Assembly (NCBI GenBank): GCA_005804885.1
Contig: SYOX01000347.1
Location: 1-40,654 of the forward strand
Reading direction: 5' to 3'
Source of the DNA: Pseudomonadota bacterium
GTDB taxonomy: Bacteria; Myxococcota_A; Bradymonadia; Bradymonadales; GCA-2716585
DNA: 40,654 bases
In this document: positions 9,302-15,911 of the stretch, in pieces
How the letters are laid out: every line of letters starts with the position of its first letter
Numbering within the stretch: the first letter of the stretch is position 1
Program-made: the position numbers and the translations under genes
The notes under the pieces: model-generated
Told to the model about the DNA's origin: nothing
Database searches by the model: none
Seen by the model: the letters and a program-made list of their open reading frames with translations, nothing else

Positions 9302-9357
9302 GTGTCCGCTATCGCTTCCTGCTGTTGACATACCGCCCAAACCCTCTTTAGACTTCC
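9302..9357 (+). repeat. Repeat A, copy 1 (56 bp), left edge of accessory island
   Basis: This 56-bp sequence recurs at 11342-11397 with a single mismatch (9339 A, 11379 G), exactly 2040 bp apart. It carries TTGACA at 9325-9330 and TAGACT at 9349-9354. It precedes the epimerase gene exactly as copy 2 precedes the channel gene. No inverted repeat is evident inside it. Confidence 0.9.
9325..9354 (+). promoter_or_regulatory. Promoter in repeat A1, driving the epimerase gene
   Basis: A perfect -35 TTGACA and a -10 TAGACT (four of six) with an 18-bp spacer. The inferred start of transcription is near 9361, giving a leader of about 30 nt to ATG 9393. The same promoter in copy A2 gives about 40 nt to the channel ATG. 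Confidence 0.55.
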
Positions 9358-9392
9358 TGTCGTCGATGTCCCCGATAATTCCACGGTGTGTT

Positions 9393-10349
9393 ATGCGAGT
9401 GATTGATTCCCACACGGGCGGTGAGCCGACTCGGATCATCGTCGAAGGTGGTCCGGATGTCGGTGTCGGCACGATGGCCGAGCGCCGAGCGATTCTTCGT
9501 GATCGTTTTGATGACCTGCGCCGCGCAGTGATTGACGAACCGCGTGGCTCCGACGTGCTTGTGGGGGGATTGTTATGTGAACCGGTCGATGCGGCGTGCA
9601 GCGCGGGTGTTGTGTTCTTCAACAACGCGGGCGTCCTGCACATGTGTGGACACGGCACGATCGGGCTGATGGCCACACTGGCATGGCTCAATCGAATTGC
9701 TCCCGGCGTGCACCGTATCGAAACACCAGTGGGAGTGATCACGGCAACATTGCATGACCAAAATCGCTCATCCATTCAAAACGTCCCCTCGTTTCGGACC
9801 TCTCATGCCGTGTCCGTGATGATTCCTGGGCACGGGGTCGTGACGGGTGATGTTGCATGGGGCGGCAACTGGTTTTTTCTGTGCAGCGATCACGGTCAGA
9901 CGTTGATACTCGATAACGTTCGTGCCCTGACGGATTTCACACTGCGTCTGCGCAAGGCGCTGCAGAGCGCGGGCATCACCGGCGACGATGGTGGCGAAAT
10001 CGATCACGTCGAATTATTCGGTCCGCCCACCGACAGCAGCAACAACAGTCGGAACTTCGTGTTGTGTCCCGGTAGCGCCTACGATCGGTCTCCCTGCGGA
10101 ACAGGGACCAGTGCGAAACTTGCCTGCCTCGCCGCGGACGAAAAACTGGCCGCTGGGAGTGTGTGGCGCCAAGAAAGCATTGTGGGCAGCATGTTCGAGG
10201 GCAGTTGGCAGCCAGCCAGCGTCGATGGCCGTCCGACTGCCGTCATTCCGACAATCACTGGTTCTGCCTGGGTGACCAGCGACTCGACACTCATTCTTGA
10301 ACCAGGCGATCCTTTCCGCTGCGGGATCAATGGTCCGGTCAGTTTTTGA
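9393..10349 (+). CDS. 4-hydroxyproline 2-epimerase / proline racemase family enzyme
   Basis: A proline racemase superfamily enzyme of 318 residues, probably epimerising trans-4-hydroxy-L-proline to cis-4-hydroxy-D-proline in the cytoplasm. Both catalytic cysteines are present: Cys85 in MCGHGTIG and Cys235 in SPCGTGTSAK, so it is an epimerase/racemase rather than a trans-3-hydroxyproline dehydratase. The N-terminus from ATG 9393 (MRVIDSHTGGEPTR) matches the family start, and the length is close to characterised epimerases; ATG 9366 is an alternative. The other hydroxyproline catabolic genes (D-amino acid oxidase, deaminase, semialdehyde dehydrogenase) are not nearby. The gene has visibly lower GC and many A/T-ending codons compared with its neighbours, and sits between copies of repeat A beside a broken transposase, so it is probably acquired. 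Substrate preference between proline and hydroxyproline cannot be settled here. Confidence 0.85.
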   Translation: MRVIDSHTGGEPTRIIVEGGPDVGVGTMAERRAILRDRFDDLRRAVIDEPRGSDVLVGGLLCEPVDAACSAGVVFFNNAGVLHMCGHGTIGLMATLAWLNRIAPGVHRIETPVGVITATLHDQNRSSIQNVPSFRTSHAVSVMIPGHGVVTGDVAWGGNWFFLCSDHGQTLILDNVRALTDFTLRLRKALQSAGITGDDGGEIDHVELFGPPTDSSNNSRNFVLCPGSAYDRSPCGTGTSAKLACLAADEKLAAGSVWRQESIVGSMFEGSWQPASVDGRPTAVIPTITGSAWVTSDSTLILEPGDPFRCGINGPVSF

Positions 10350-10376
10350 GACCTAAGGCGGGGAGTTCGAAAGGCA

Positions 10377-10429
10377 GGGCACCCATGGTAAAGGGACAGT
10401 TGCTAACCCAACCCTGTCCACGGGTGCCC
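10377..10429 (+). repeat. Inverted repeat abutting the transposase start codon
   Basis: GGGCACCCATGG (10377-10388) pairs with CCACGGGTGCCC (10418-10429), 11 of 12 positions. The right arm ends one base before ATG 10430, and an alternative in-frame ATG (10385) lies in the left arm. It may be a remnant of the insertion-sequence end or an mRNA hairpin limiting transposase translation. Confidence 0.55.
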
Positions 10430-11368
10430 ATGACTTCCGTCGAGCAGATCCTGAGCCAGATCCCCGCTCTTGCCAAGCCCCAGCGCAGTTTCATCGCCAG
10501 CCTCATCACTGCCCTGAGTCTCTTCGTCGGCAGAGCCACCATGACCAACCTGCACAGGTACGGTGCTGCTTCGCCCAGAACACAGCGACGATGGCACACC
10601 GACAGGCGCTCCTTCGACTTCGCCGGCTTCGATCGCCGCCTCCTTGAGGCCAACGCTTTGCTCGACGGCCCCTTGGCTGTGGCCATCGACGCCACCTTCA
10701 TCCCCAAGAGCGGCAAGCACACCTTCGGTCTGGCCAACTTCTGCGATTCCTCTCAGGACCGCGCTCACAAAGGCCTGGAGTTGTCGCTGCTGGCCCTGGT
10801 CGGCCTCGGCGAACAGCCCCGCGCCTGGCCTTTGCACGCCAGCCAGACCCCCGCCGAGATGGCCCTGCCTGACAAGAGAACTACTCATCATATCAATCAC
10901 TTGGAGAGCGAGAGGCACCTTCTGCCCGAGGGCGTCAACCACGTCCTGGCTGACAATCGAACCAAAATCCTCGCAGAGCTCGCCGCGAGTTACGGCGCTC
11001 AGATGGCCGACGAGCTGCGTCCTGCCCTCTGGCGCCGGTTCGAAGGCGTCACTCGCGTGTCGCTAAGGATCTGTAATCGTTACGGTTTCCCTCGTGGAGT
11101 CGCAAGGAGGCGAGCCGGTTGTGGCCGAGGCGGAGGCGACGGCAGGGCGGGAGGCTGGGATGCCTGCTCGATCTCGATGACAAGGGGCTCGATGATGGAT
11201 CTCGACGGTCAAGCTCAACTGGGCCAAAATCGTCTGCGCCTCGTGTTCATCGGGATCGACCAGGATCATTGCTTCCGGAGGGCCTGGATGTCGATGACGT
11301 CGAGGCCGACCACGACGAGGTCCAAGGGGGGGAATGGTTACGTGTCCGCTATCGCTTCCTGCTGTTGA
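10430..11368 (+). pseudogene. Truncated, chimeric IS4-like DDE transposase
   Basis: Residues 1 to about 170 match an IS4-type DDE transposase: SVEQILSQIP start, AIDATFIPKSGK with the first catalytic Asp, the RAHKGLELSLLALV block, and VLADN with a possible second Asp. After about residue 178 the usual conserved block (normally DGYYxKxKFxDGV, then KLRSDANLRY) is missing, and the frame continues into unrelated sequence and then repeat B. The third acidic catalytic residue is not seen, so the enzyme is probably dead. ATG 10430 fits the family N-terminus; ATG 10385 is an alternative. GC is lower than in the flanking host genes. It lies downstream of the epimerase within the A-to-B unit. Confidence 0.75.
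11163..11343 (+). repeat. Repeat B, copy 1 (181 bp)
   Basis: This 181-bp segment recurs at 13593-13773 without gaps (offset 2430 bp) and with about nine mismatches. It follows the transposase fragment and ends where repeat A2 begins (2-bp shared GT at 11342-11343). The mismatches show no clear codon-position bias in the frame checked, so it is probably non-coding. No terminal inverted repeat with A was found. Confidence 0.9.
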
Positions 11369-11397
11369 CATACCGCCCGAACCCTCTTTAGACTTCC
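11342..11397 (+). repeat. Repeat A, copy 2 (56 bp), internal junction
   Basis: Second copy of the 56-bp repeat, 55 of 56 bases identical to 9302-9357. It abuts repeat B1 directly, so the B1-A2 composite forms the junction between the two island units. It carries the promoter of the channel gene. Confidence 0.9.
11365..11394 (+). promoter_or_regulatory. Promoter in repeat A2, driving the channel gene
   Basis: TTGACA at 11365-11370 and TAGACT at 11389-11394, spacer 18 bp, the same bases as in copy A1. The inferred transcript start is near 11401, about 39 nt before ATG 11440. Confidence 0.55.
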
Positions 11398-11439
11398 GAC
11401 CGTCTCGTAGATCTCCCTTGTCAACCGAATGGAGCGTTC

Positions 11440-13374
11440 ATGTCGTCGTCCTCGTTCACCCTGCAGGAGCGCTTGCGCTACGCCTTCGACAACACCCTGA
11501 GCCGGGGAACGATCGCCCTCGTCGGCTGGCTGGGGATCATCAGCGTGGCGGCGATCAGCGTTTTCGGCGTCATCCTCGCCGTCACGGGCCTCAACAGCGA
11601 CGACGGCACCGCTCCCGTGGAGGGCATGACCTTCATCGAGGGCTCCTGGCAGACCCTGATGCGCACCTTTGACGCCGGCAACATGGCCGGTGATGCGGGC
11701 TGGCCCTTCCGCATCCTGATGCTGCTCGTGACCCTGTTCGGCATCTTCATCCTGTCGACCTTGATCGGCGTTCTGTCGTCCGGTCTCGAGGCCCAGATCG
11801 AAGAGCTGCGCAAGGGCCGCGGCCGTGTCGTCGAAAGCGACCACACCGTGATTCTTGGTTGGTCCGAGCAGATCTTCCCCATCCTCACCGAACTCATCCA
11901 GGCCAACGTCAGCCGCAAGCACGCCGCGATCGTCATCCTCGGCAACAAGGACAAGGTCGAGATGGAGGACATCATCCGCGACAAGGTGGAGGATTTGAAA
12001 ACCACCTCGATCATCTGTCGTACCGGCAGCCCCGTGGAACCCAGCGACCTGCGCATCGTCAGCGTTGACACCGCCCGCTCGATCATCGTCGTTGCTCCCG
12101 ACGGCGACGACGGCAAGAGCGAAGACCCAGACACCGATGTCATCAAGGCCCTGCTGGCCGTCACCAATTCACCGGATCGCAAGAAGGGCAAATATCACCT
12201 GATTGCCGAAATCCGGGATCCACAGAACGTTGAAGTGGCCGAGATGGTCGGCAAGGATGAGGTCGAACTTGTCCTCGTCGGTGACCTGATCGCCCGCATC
12301 ATGGCCCAGACCTGCCGGCAGTCGGGTCTATCTGTTGTGTACACTGAGTTGCTCGACTTTGGCGGTGGTGAGATATACTTCAAAGACGAGCCACAGCTGG
12401 TCGGTAGCACCTTCTTCGACTGCCTGCTGGCTCACGAAGACTCCGCGGTCATCGGCATTCGCCCCCATACCGGGCCGCCCATGCTGAACCCACCCATGCA
12501 GACCAGGCTCAACACGGGGGACAAGCTCATCGTCATCGCCGAAGACGACGACGCCATCAAGCTGTCGAGCACCGTGGCCCGACCCGACCCGACCGCAATC
12601 CAGTTGACGGCGGCGCCGACCGACAAGCCCGAGCGCACCCTCGTACTCGGATGGAACTGGCGCGGCGCCCAGGTCGTGCGCGAACTCGACAACTACGTGC
12701 CCGACGGCTCCAGCGTTCACATCGTGGCCGACACTGACGACGCCGAAGGGATCATCGCCGACCGCTGCAGCAACCTGAAGCGCATGCTGCTGACGTTTGA
12801 CCGCAAAGAGACCACCGACCGCCGGGTCCTCGATGGCCTCGACGTCACCACCTACGACCACGTCATCGTGCTCTGTTACAGCGACCACCTCGGCGTCTCG
12901 CGCGCCGACGCCAAGACCATCATCACCCTGCTCCATCTGCGCGACATTTCGCAGAAGAAGGGCGTGCACCTCAACATCGTCAGCGAGATGCTCGACGTCG
13001 CGAACCGCCGCCTGGCCGAAGTCACCAAGGCTGATGACTTCATCGTCAGCGACCGGCTCGTGAGCTTGATGCTGTCGCAGATTTCCGAAAACAAAGAATT
13101 GAACCAGGTCTTCAAGAGCCTGTTCTCCCCAGAGGGCAGCGAGATCTACCTGCGCCCCATCGAGCAGTACGTTCGCCTCGGCGTGCCGGTGAGCTTCTCG
13201 ACGGTGATTGCCGCCGCCGCCGGTTCCAAGACCTCGGAGTGTGCCTTCGGCTACAAGATCTTGTCCCAGGCCAACGACGCCGCCAAGTCGTACGGTGTCT
13301 GCGTCAGCCCCAAGAAGTCCGACCTCATCACCTTCCAGCCCGGCGACAAGCTCATCGTCCTCGCCGAGGAATGA
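11440..13374 (+). CDS. CASTOR/POLLUX-type ion channel with RCK-like domains
   Basis: A 644-residue inner-membrane ion channel. TM1 spans about 24-50 and TM2 about 88-115. The pore loop between them carries FDAGN (Asp78-Ala79-Gly80-Asn81), like the filter of plant CASTOR/POLLUX channels and unlike the TVGYG of classical potassium channels. The rest is two cytosolic nucleotide-binding RCK/TrkA_N-like modules: the first from about 135 (HTVILGWSEQIFPIL), the second from about 400 (RTLVLGWNWRGAQVV). These usually gate by binding ions such as calcium. ATG 11440 has GGAGCG upstream. It is the only intact gene of unit 2 of the island, with its promoter in repeat A2 and a hairpin terminator after it. 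GC appears somewhat below that of the repair operon that follows. Ion selectivity cannot be read from sequence alone. Confidence 0.88.
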   Translation: MSSSSFTLQERLRYAFDNTLSRGTIALVGWLGIISVAAISVFGVILAVTGLNSDDGTAPVEGMTFIEGSWQTLMRTFDAGNMAGDAGWPFRILMLLVTLFGIFILSTLIGVLSSGLEAQIEELRKGRGRVVESDHTVILGWSEQIFPILTELIQANVSRKHAAIVILGNKDKVEMEDIIRDKVEDLKTTSIICRTGSPVEPSDLRIVSVDTARSIIVVAPDGDDGKSEDPDTDVIKALLAVTNSPDRKKGKYHLIAEIRDPQNVEVAEMVGKDEVELVLVGDLIARIMAQTCRQSGLSVVYTELLDFGGGEIYFKDEPQLVGSTFFDCLLAHEDSAVIGIRPHTGPPMLNPPMQTRLNTGDKLIVIAEDDDAIKLSSTVARPDPTAIQLTAAPTDKPERTLVLGWNWRGAQVVRELDNYVPDGSSVHIVADTDDAEGIIADRCSNLKRMLLTFDRKETTDRRVLDGLDVTTYDHVIVLCYSDHLGVSRADAKTIITLLHLRDISQKKGVHLNIVSEMLDVANRRLAEVTKADDFIVSDRLVSLMLSQISENKELNQVFKSLFSPEGSEIYLRPIEQYVRLGVPVSFSTVIAAAAGSKTSECAFGYKILSQANDAAKSYGVCVSPKKSDLITFQPGDKLIVLAEE

Positions 13375-13404
13375 CCGCTGCTCTTCACGGACGATGACCT
13401 GAAC

Positions 13405-13432
13405 AGAGCCGGGGTTCGCTCGGCTCTTTCTG
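13405..13432 (+). terminator. Rho-independent terminator after the channel gene
   Basis: AGAGCCG (13405-13411) and CGGCTCT (13421-13427) form a 7-bp perfect stem with a 9-base loop, followed by TTCTGTGTGTT. It lies 31 bp after the channel stop codon. Confidence 0.7.
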
Positions 13433-13592
13433 TGTGTTGTCCTGCCTTGCCGTTGGCGTCGTCTTGTCGCTGTCGCCAGATCTGGCTTCCAAATGCGGTA
13501 TCCCCTGATGGCTCGCTCAATCAGTTGCGCACAACTGAACAACTGAACGTCAACAGGGCGCTCTCAGGTTGTTGGCAGGTCACCATTCACCC

Positions 13593-13773
13593 CCTGCTCG
13601 ATCTCGATGACAAGGGGCTCCATGATGGATCTCAGCGGTCAAGCTCAACGGGGCCGAAATCGTCTGCGCCTCGTGTTCATCGGGATCGACCAGGATCATT
13701 GCTTCCGGATGGCCTGGATGTCGATGACGTCGAGGCCGACCACGGCGAGGTCCAAGGGGGGGCATGGTTGCGT
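13593..13773 (+). repeat. Repeat B, copy 2 (181 bp), right edge of accessory island
   Basis: Ungapped second copy of the 181-bp repeat, about 95% identical to 11163-11343. Unlike copy 1 it is not followed by repeat A; the similarity stops at 13773 and the sequence runs into the end of the helicase operon. It closes the A-channel-B unit. Confidence 0.9.
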
Positions 13774-13823
13774 CTGCACGACTTGAAGACCCGTCTGCGC
13801 GGCTTGTTCGCCCGTCGACCGCT

Positions 13824-15911
13824 CTACTTCTCCAGGCTGGACAGGGCGCACCAGTCGCGGGCGCGCGTCATGCCGACGTAGAGGAGGCAGCGCTCCTGGC
13901 GCTCCCAGATGAGCTTGTCGCCCGCGTCTCCCTTGCCGTCCCAGGGTCGAGGGATGAGGTGGCGGCCGGCGATGATGACGCGGGGGGCTTCGAGGCCCTT
14001 GGAGCGGTGGAGGCTGCACAGGACGACGCGATCGTCGTCGGTGAGCGACTCGTGCTGGGCCAGGAGCTTGGGCGAGACGCCGCGGGTGCGCAGGAGCCCG
14101 GCCAGGGCGTCGAGCCAGGCGTTGGTCCGGGTCAGGATCAGCAGGGGGAAGCCGGCCTCGGCCCTGGACTGCTCGACGATCCAGTCGGCCTCCTGCTCCG
14201 CGGAGGCGAAGACCCGGCGCTCGGGGCGCGGGCCGCTGCGGGTGGAGGTGTAGTGTTCGAGGACGTCCAGCTCGCCCTCGTCCTCGTCCTCGTCGAACTG
14301 GACGCCCTTGATGACGTCGATGGCGGCGCGCCGGATGCCCTCCGTGGTCCGGTAGTTGCGGCGCAGGACGCTGGCGTGGCCGCGGACGTCCAGGCCGCAG
14401 CGGGACAGGACGATCGGAGAGCGGTAGAGGCTCTGGTGGTTGTCCCCGACGAGCAGGAGGCTGTTGGGGCGCACCTTGCCGCTGTCTCTGTCGCGGGTGA
14501 GGGCGGCCAGCAGGCGCAGATCGCTGGCGCTGACGTCCTGAAGCTCGTCGCAGACGACGGCGCAGTAGGGCGTCGAGGCCGCCCCGGTCACGCGCAGCGT
14601 CGCCTCCCGGGCGAGGCTGGCGCCGTCGCCGCCGTGTCGGCTGGAGAGCGCCTCTTCGAAGGCTTCGAGGACCTTCCAGACCTTGCGGCGGGCGAGCCTG
14701 TCGATGCGGCTGCGGCGACCCTGGCGAGGGGTGCGAAGGTAGAGGGCCTCGGTCCAGGCGCCATTGCGGGCCACGACGTGCTCCCGCTCGGCTCTGTAGA
14801 AGCCCTCGTTGCGCCCTAAACCCTCGAACTTCATCGCTTTTTGCCAGCAGGCGTCCACGGCGTCGTCGTCGAGGAAGGTCGAGGGCGCGCCGGAGGCGCC
14901 GAGGATGTCCTGGGCGACGCGGGTGATGGTCTTGACCTCGACGCGGCCCAGCAGGTGGGGGGCGTCGACGCACAGGAGCGCCATGCCGCGCTCAAGCTCC
15001 TTGGCCAGCACCCGGCTGAAGGTGGTCAGGAGCAAGGGCCGGGGGTCGTCGGCGAAGGTGTGCGCGAGGAGGTGGCGGGCTCGGTGGAGGGCGACGACGG
15101 TCTTGCCGGTGCCAGGCCCCCCCGTGATCTTGTAGGCCCCGTCGGTGTCGAGGCTGACGAGGCGCATCTGGGAGGGGTGCAGGAAGATCCGCCACGCGTC
15201 CAGGGGGTGGCGGAGGACCTCGGCGAGCTGGTCGCCGTCGGTCGGGGCCATCCAGAAGCCCCCGGCGTTGACGACCTCGACGATGGCCTCCTTGAGCGAG
15301 GGCGCCGGGGGGGCCTCGGCGGCGGCCTCCAGGGCCTTGAGGGCGGCCTCGAACTGCCGGACGTGGTGGCCGAGCGCCTCCGGGTCCGTCGCGAGCCCGA
15401 GCAGCGCCGAGGCCAGGGGCTCGCGGAAGTGCTCCAGCGTCTCGATGAGGACGTGCTCGTCAGGGATCGTGCGCAAGACCTGGGCGACGCCAGGGCCGAG
15501 GTGGAAGTGGCGAAAGACCTTGTCGGGCTGCGTGGCCAGCGGGCCAAGGGGGGTGATCTGGTCCTCGTGGCCTTGATCGGCGGGATCGTCCTCGGTCGAG
15601 GTGCGAAGCAGGCGCACGAAGCGCCCGATCTGGACCACTCTGTGCCGGCTGGCCCACTGGTAGGCCGCGTCGTGGGGGGCGACGTGCAGCAGCACGAGCA
15701 GGTCGTCGGAGCGCTGGCAGATGACCCGGAAGGCGCCCTGGTTGACCCCGAAGGCAAAGAAGGGCACCCCGGTGAGCTTGTGCAGATCGCTGGAGTTCGC
15801 GCCCTTCTGGAGCTTGAGCACCGCGACGTTGACGTGGGCCTGCTGCTTGTGATCGAGCCGCACCAGCGAGCGCTGGTATTCCTGGGTGAAGGCCAGCTCC
15901 AAGGCGCTCAT
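13824..15911 (-). CDS. UvrD/Rep-type helicase with N-terminal RelE/ParE-like domain
   Basis: A superfamily-1 DNA helicase of 695 residues. Residues 1 to about 105 have a RelE/ParE-like pattern (FTQEYQRSLVRLD, then LHKLTG, then VNQGAFRVICQ, then LLVLLHVAPHDAAYQWASRH). About 110-255 is a helical linker. The helicase core has Walker A GGPGTGKT (about 264-271), motif II CDELQDVS (about 452) and C-terminal motifs including LHRSKGLEAPRVI and YVGMTRARD. Its ATG (15911) overlaps the addA stop codon as ATGA, so it is translationally coupled to the recombination genes. No antitoxin gene is adjacent, so the RelE-like part is more likely a nucleic-acid or ribosome-binding adaptor than a free toxin. The helicase call is sure; the role of the N-terminal domain is not known. 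Confidence 0.88.
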   Translation of the reverse strand: MSALELAFTQEYQRSLVRLDHKQQAHVNVAVLKLQKGANSSDLHKLTGVPFFAFGVNQGAFRVICQRSDDLLVLLHVAPHDAAYQWASRHRVVQIGRFVRLLRTSTEDDPADQGHEDQITPLGPLATQPDKVFRHFHLGPGVAQVLRTIPDEHVLIETLEHFREPLASALLGLATDPEALGHHVRQFEAALKALEAAAEAPPAPSLKEAIVEVVNAGGFWMAPTDGDQLAEVLRHPLDAWRIFLHPSQMRLVSLDTDGAYKITGGPGTGKTVVALHRARHLLAHTFADDPRPLLLTTFSRVLAKELERGMALLCVDAPHLLGRVEVKTITRVAQDILGASGAPSTFLDDDAVDACWQKAMKFEGLGRNEGFYRAEREHVVARNGAWTEALYLRTPRQGRRSRIDRLARRKVWKVLEAFEEALSSRHGGDGASLAREATLRVTGAASTPYCAVVCDELQDVSASDLRLLAALTRDRDSGKVRPNSLLLVGDNHQSLYRSPIVLSRCGLDVRGHASVLRRNYRTTEGIRRAAIDVIKGVQFDEDEDEGELDVLEHYTSTRSGPRPERRVFASAEQEADWIVEQSRAEAGFPLLILTRTNAWLDALAGLLRTRGVSPKLLAQHESLTDDDRVVLCSLHRSKGLEAPRVIIAGRHLIPRPWDGKGDAGDKLIWERQERCLLYVGMTRARDWCALSSLEK

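Larger units (their letters stand above)
13375..13823 (+). other. 449-bp gene-free region between channel and repair operon
   Basis: This holds the channel terminator, a small dyad (CAGTTG-CGCA-CAACTG, 13522-13537, followed by another CAACTG at 13540) and repeat B2 (13593-13773). The last 50 bp lie after the stop codon of the minus-strand helicase gene; no clear terminator for that operon was seen there. Confidence 0.6.

Noticed and set aside
11163..11343. Small protein-coding gene in repeat B
   Set aside because: Open frames exist on both strands, but the nine differences between copies show no clear codon-position bias in the frame checked, and no start with a ribosome site was found.
9302..11397. 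Integron attC sites in the repeats
   Set aside because: Repeat A has no imperfect palindrome or GTTRRRY-type core, and no integron integrase is present in the window.
13522..13545. CAGTTG dyad as an attachment or operator site
   Set aside because: Only 6-bp arms and no neighbouring gene start; too weak to call.
13824..15911. RelE-like domain as a toxin-antitoxin locus
   Set aside because: No antitoxin gene is adjacent and the domain is fused to an intact helicase and coupled to addA, so a free toxin is unlikely.
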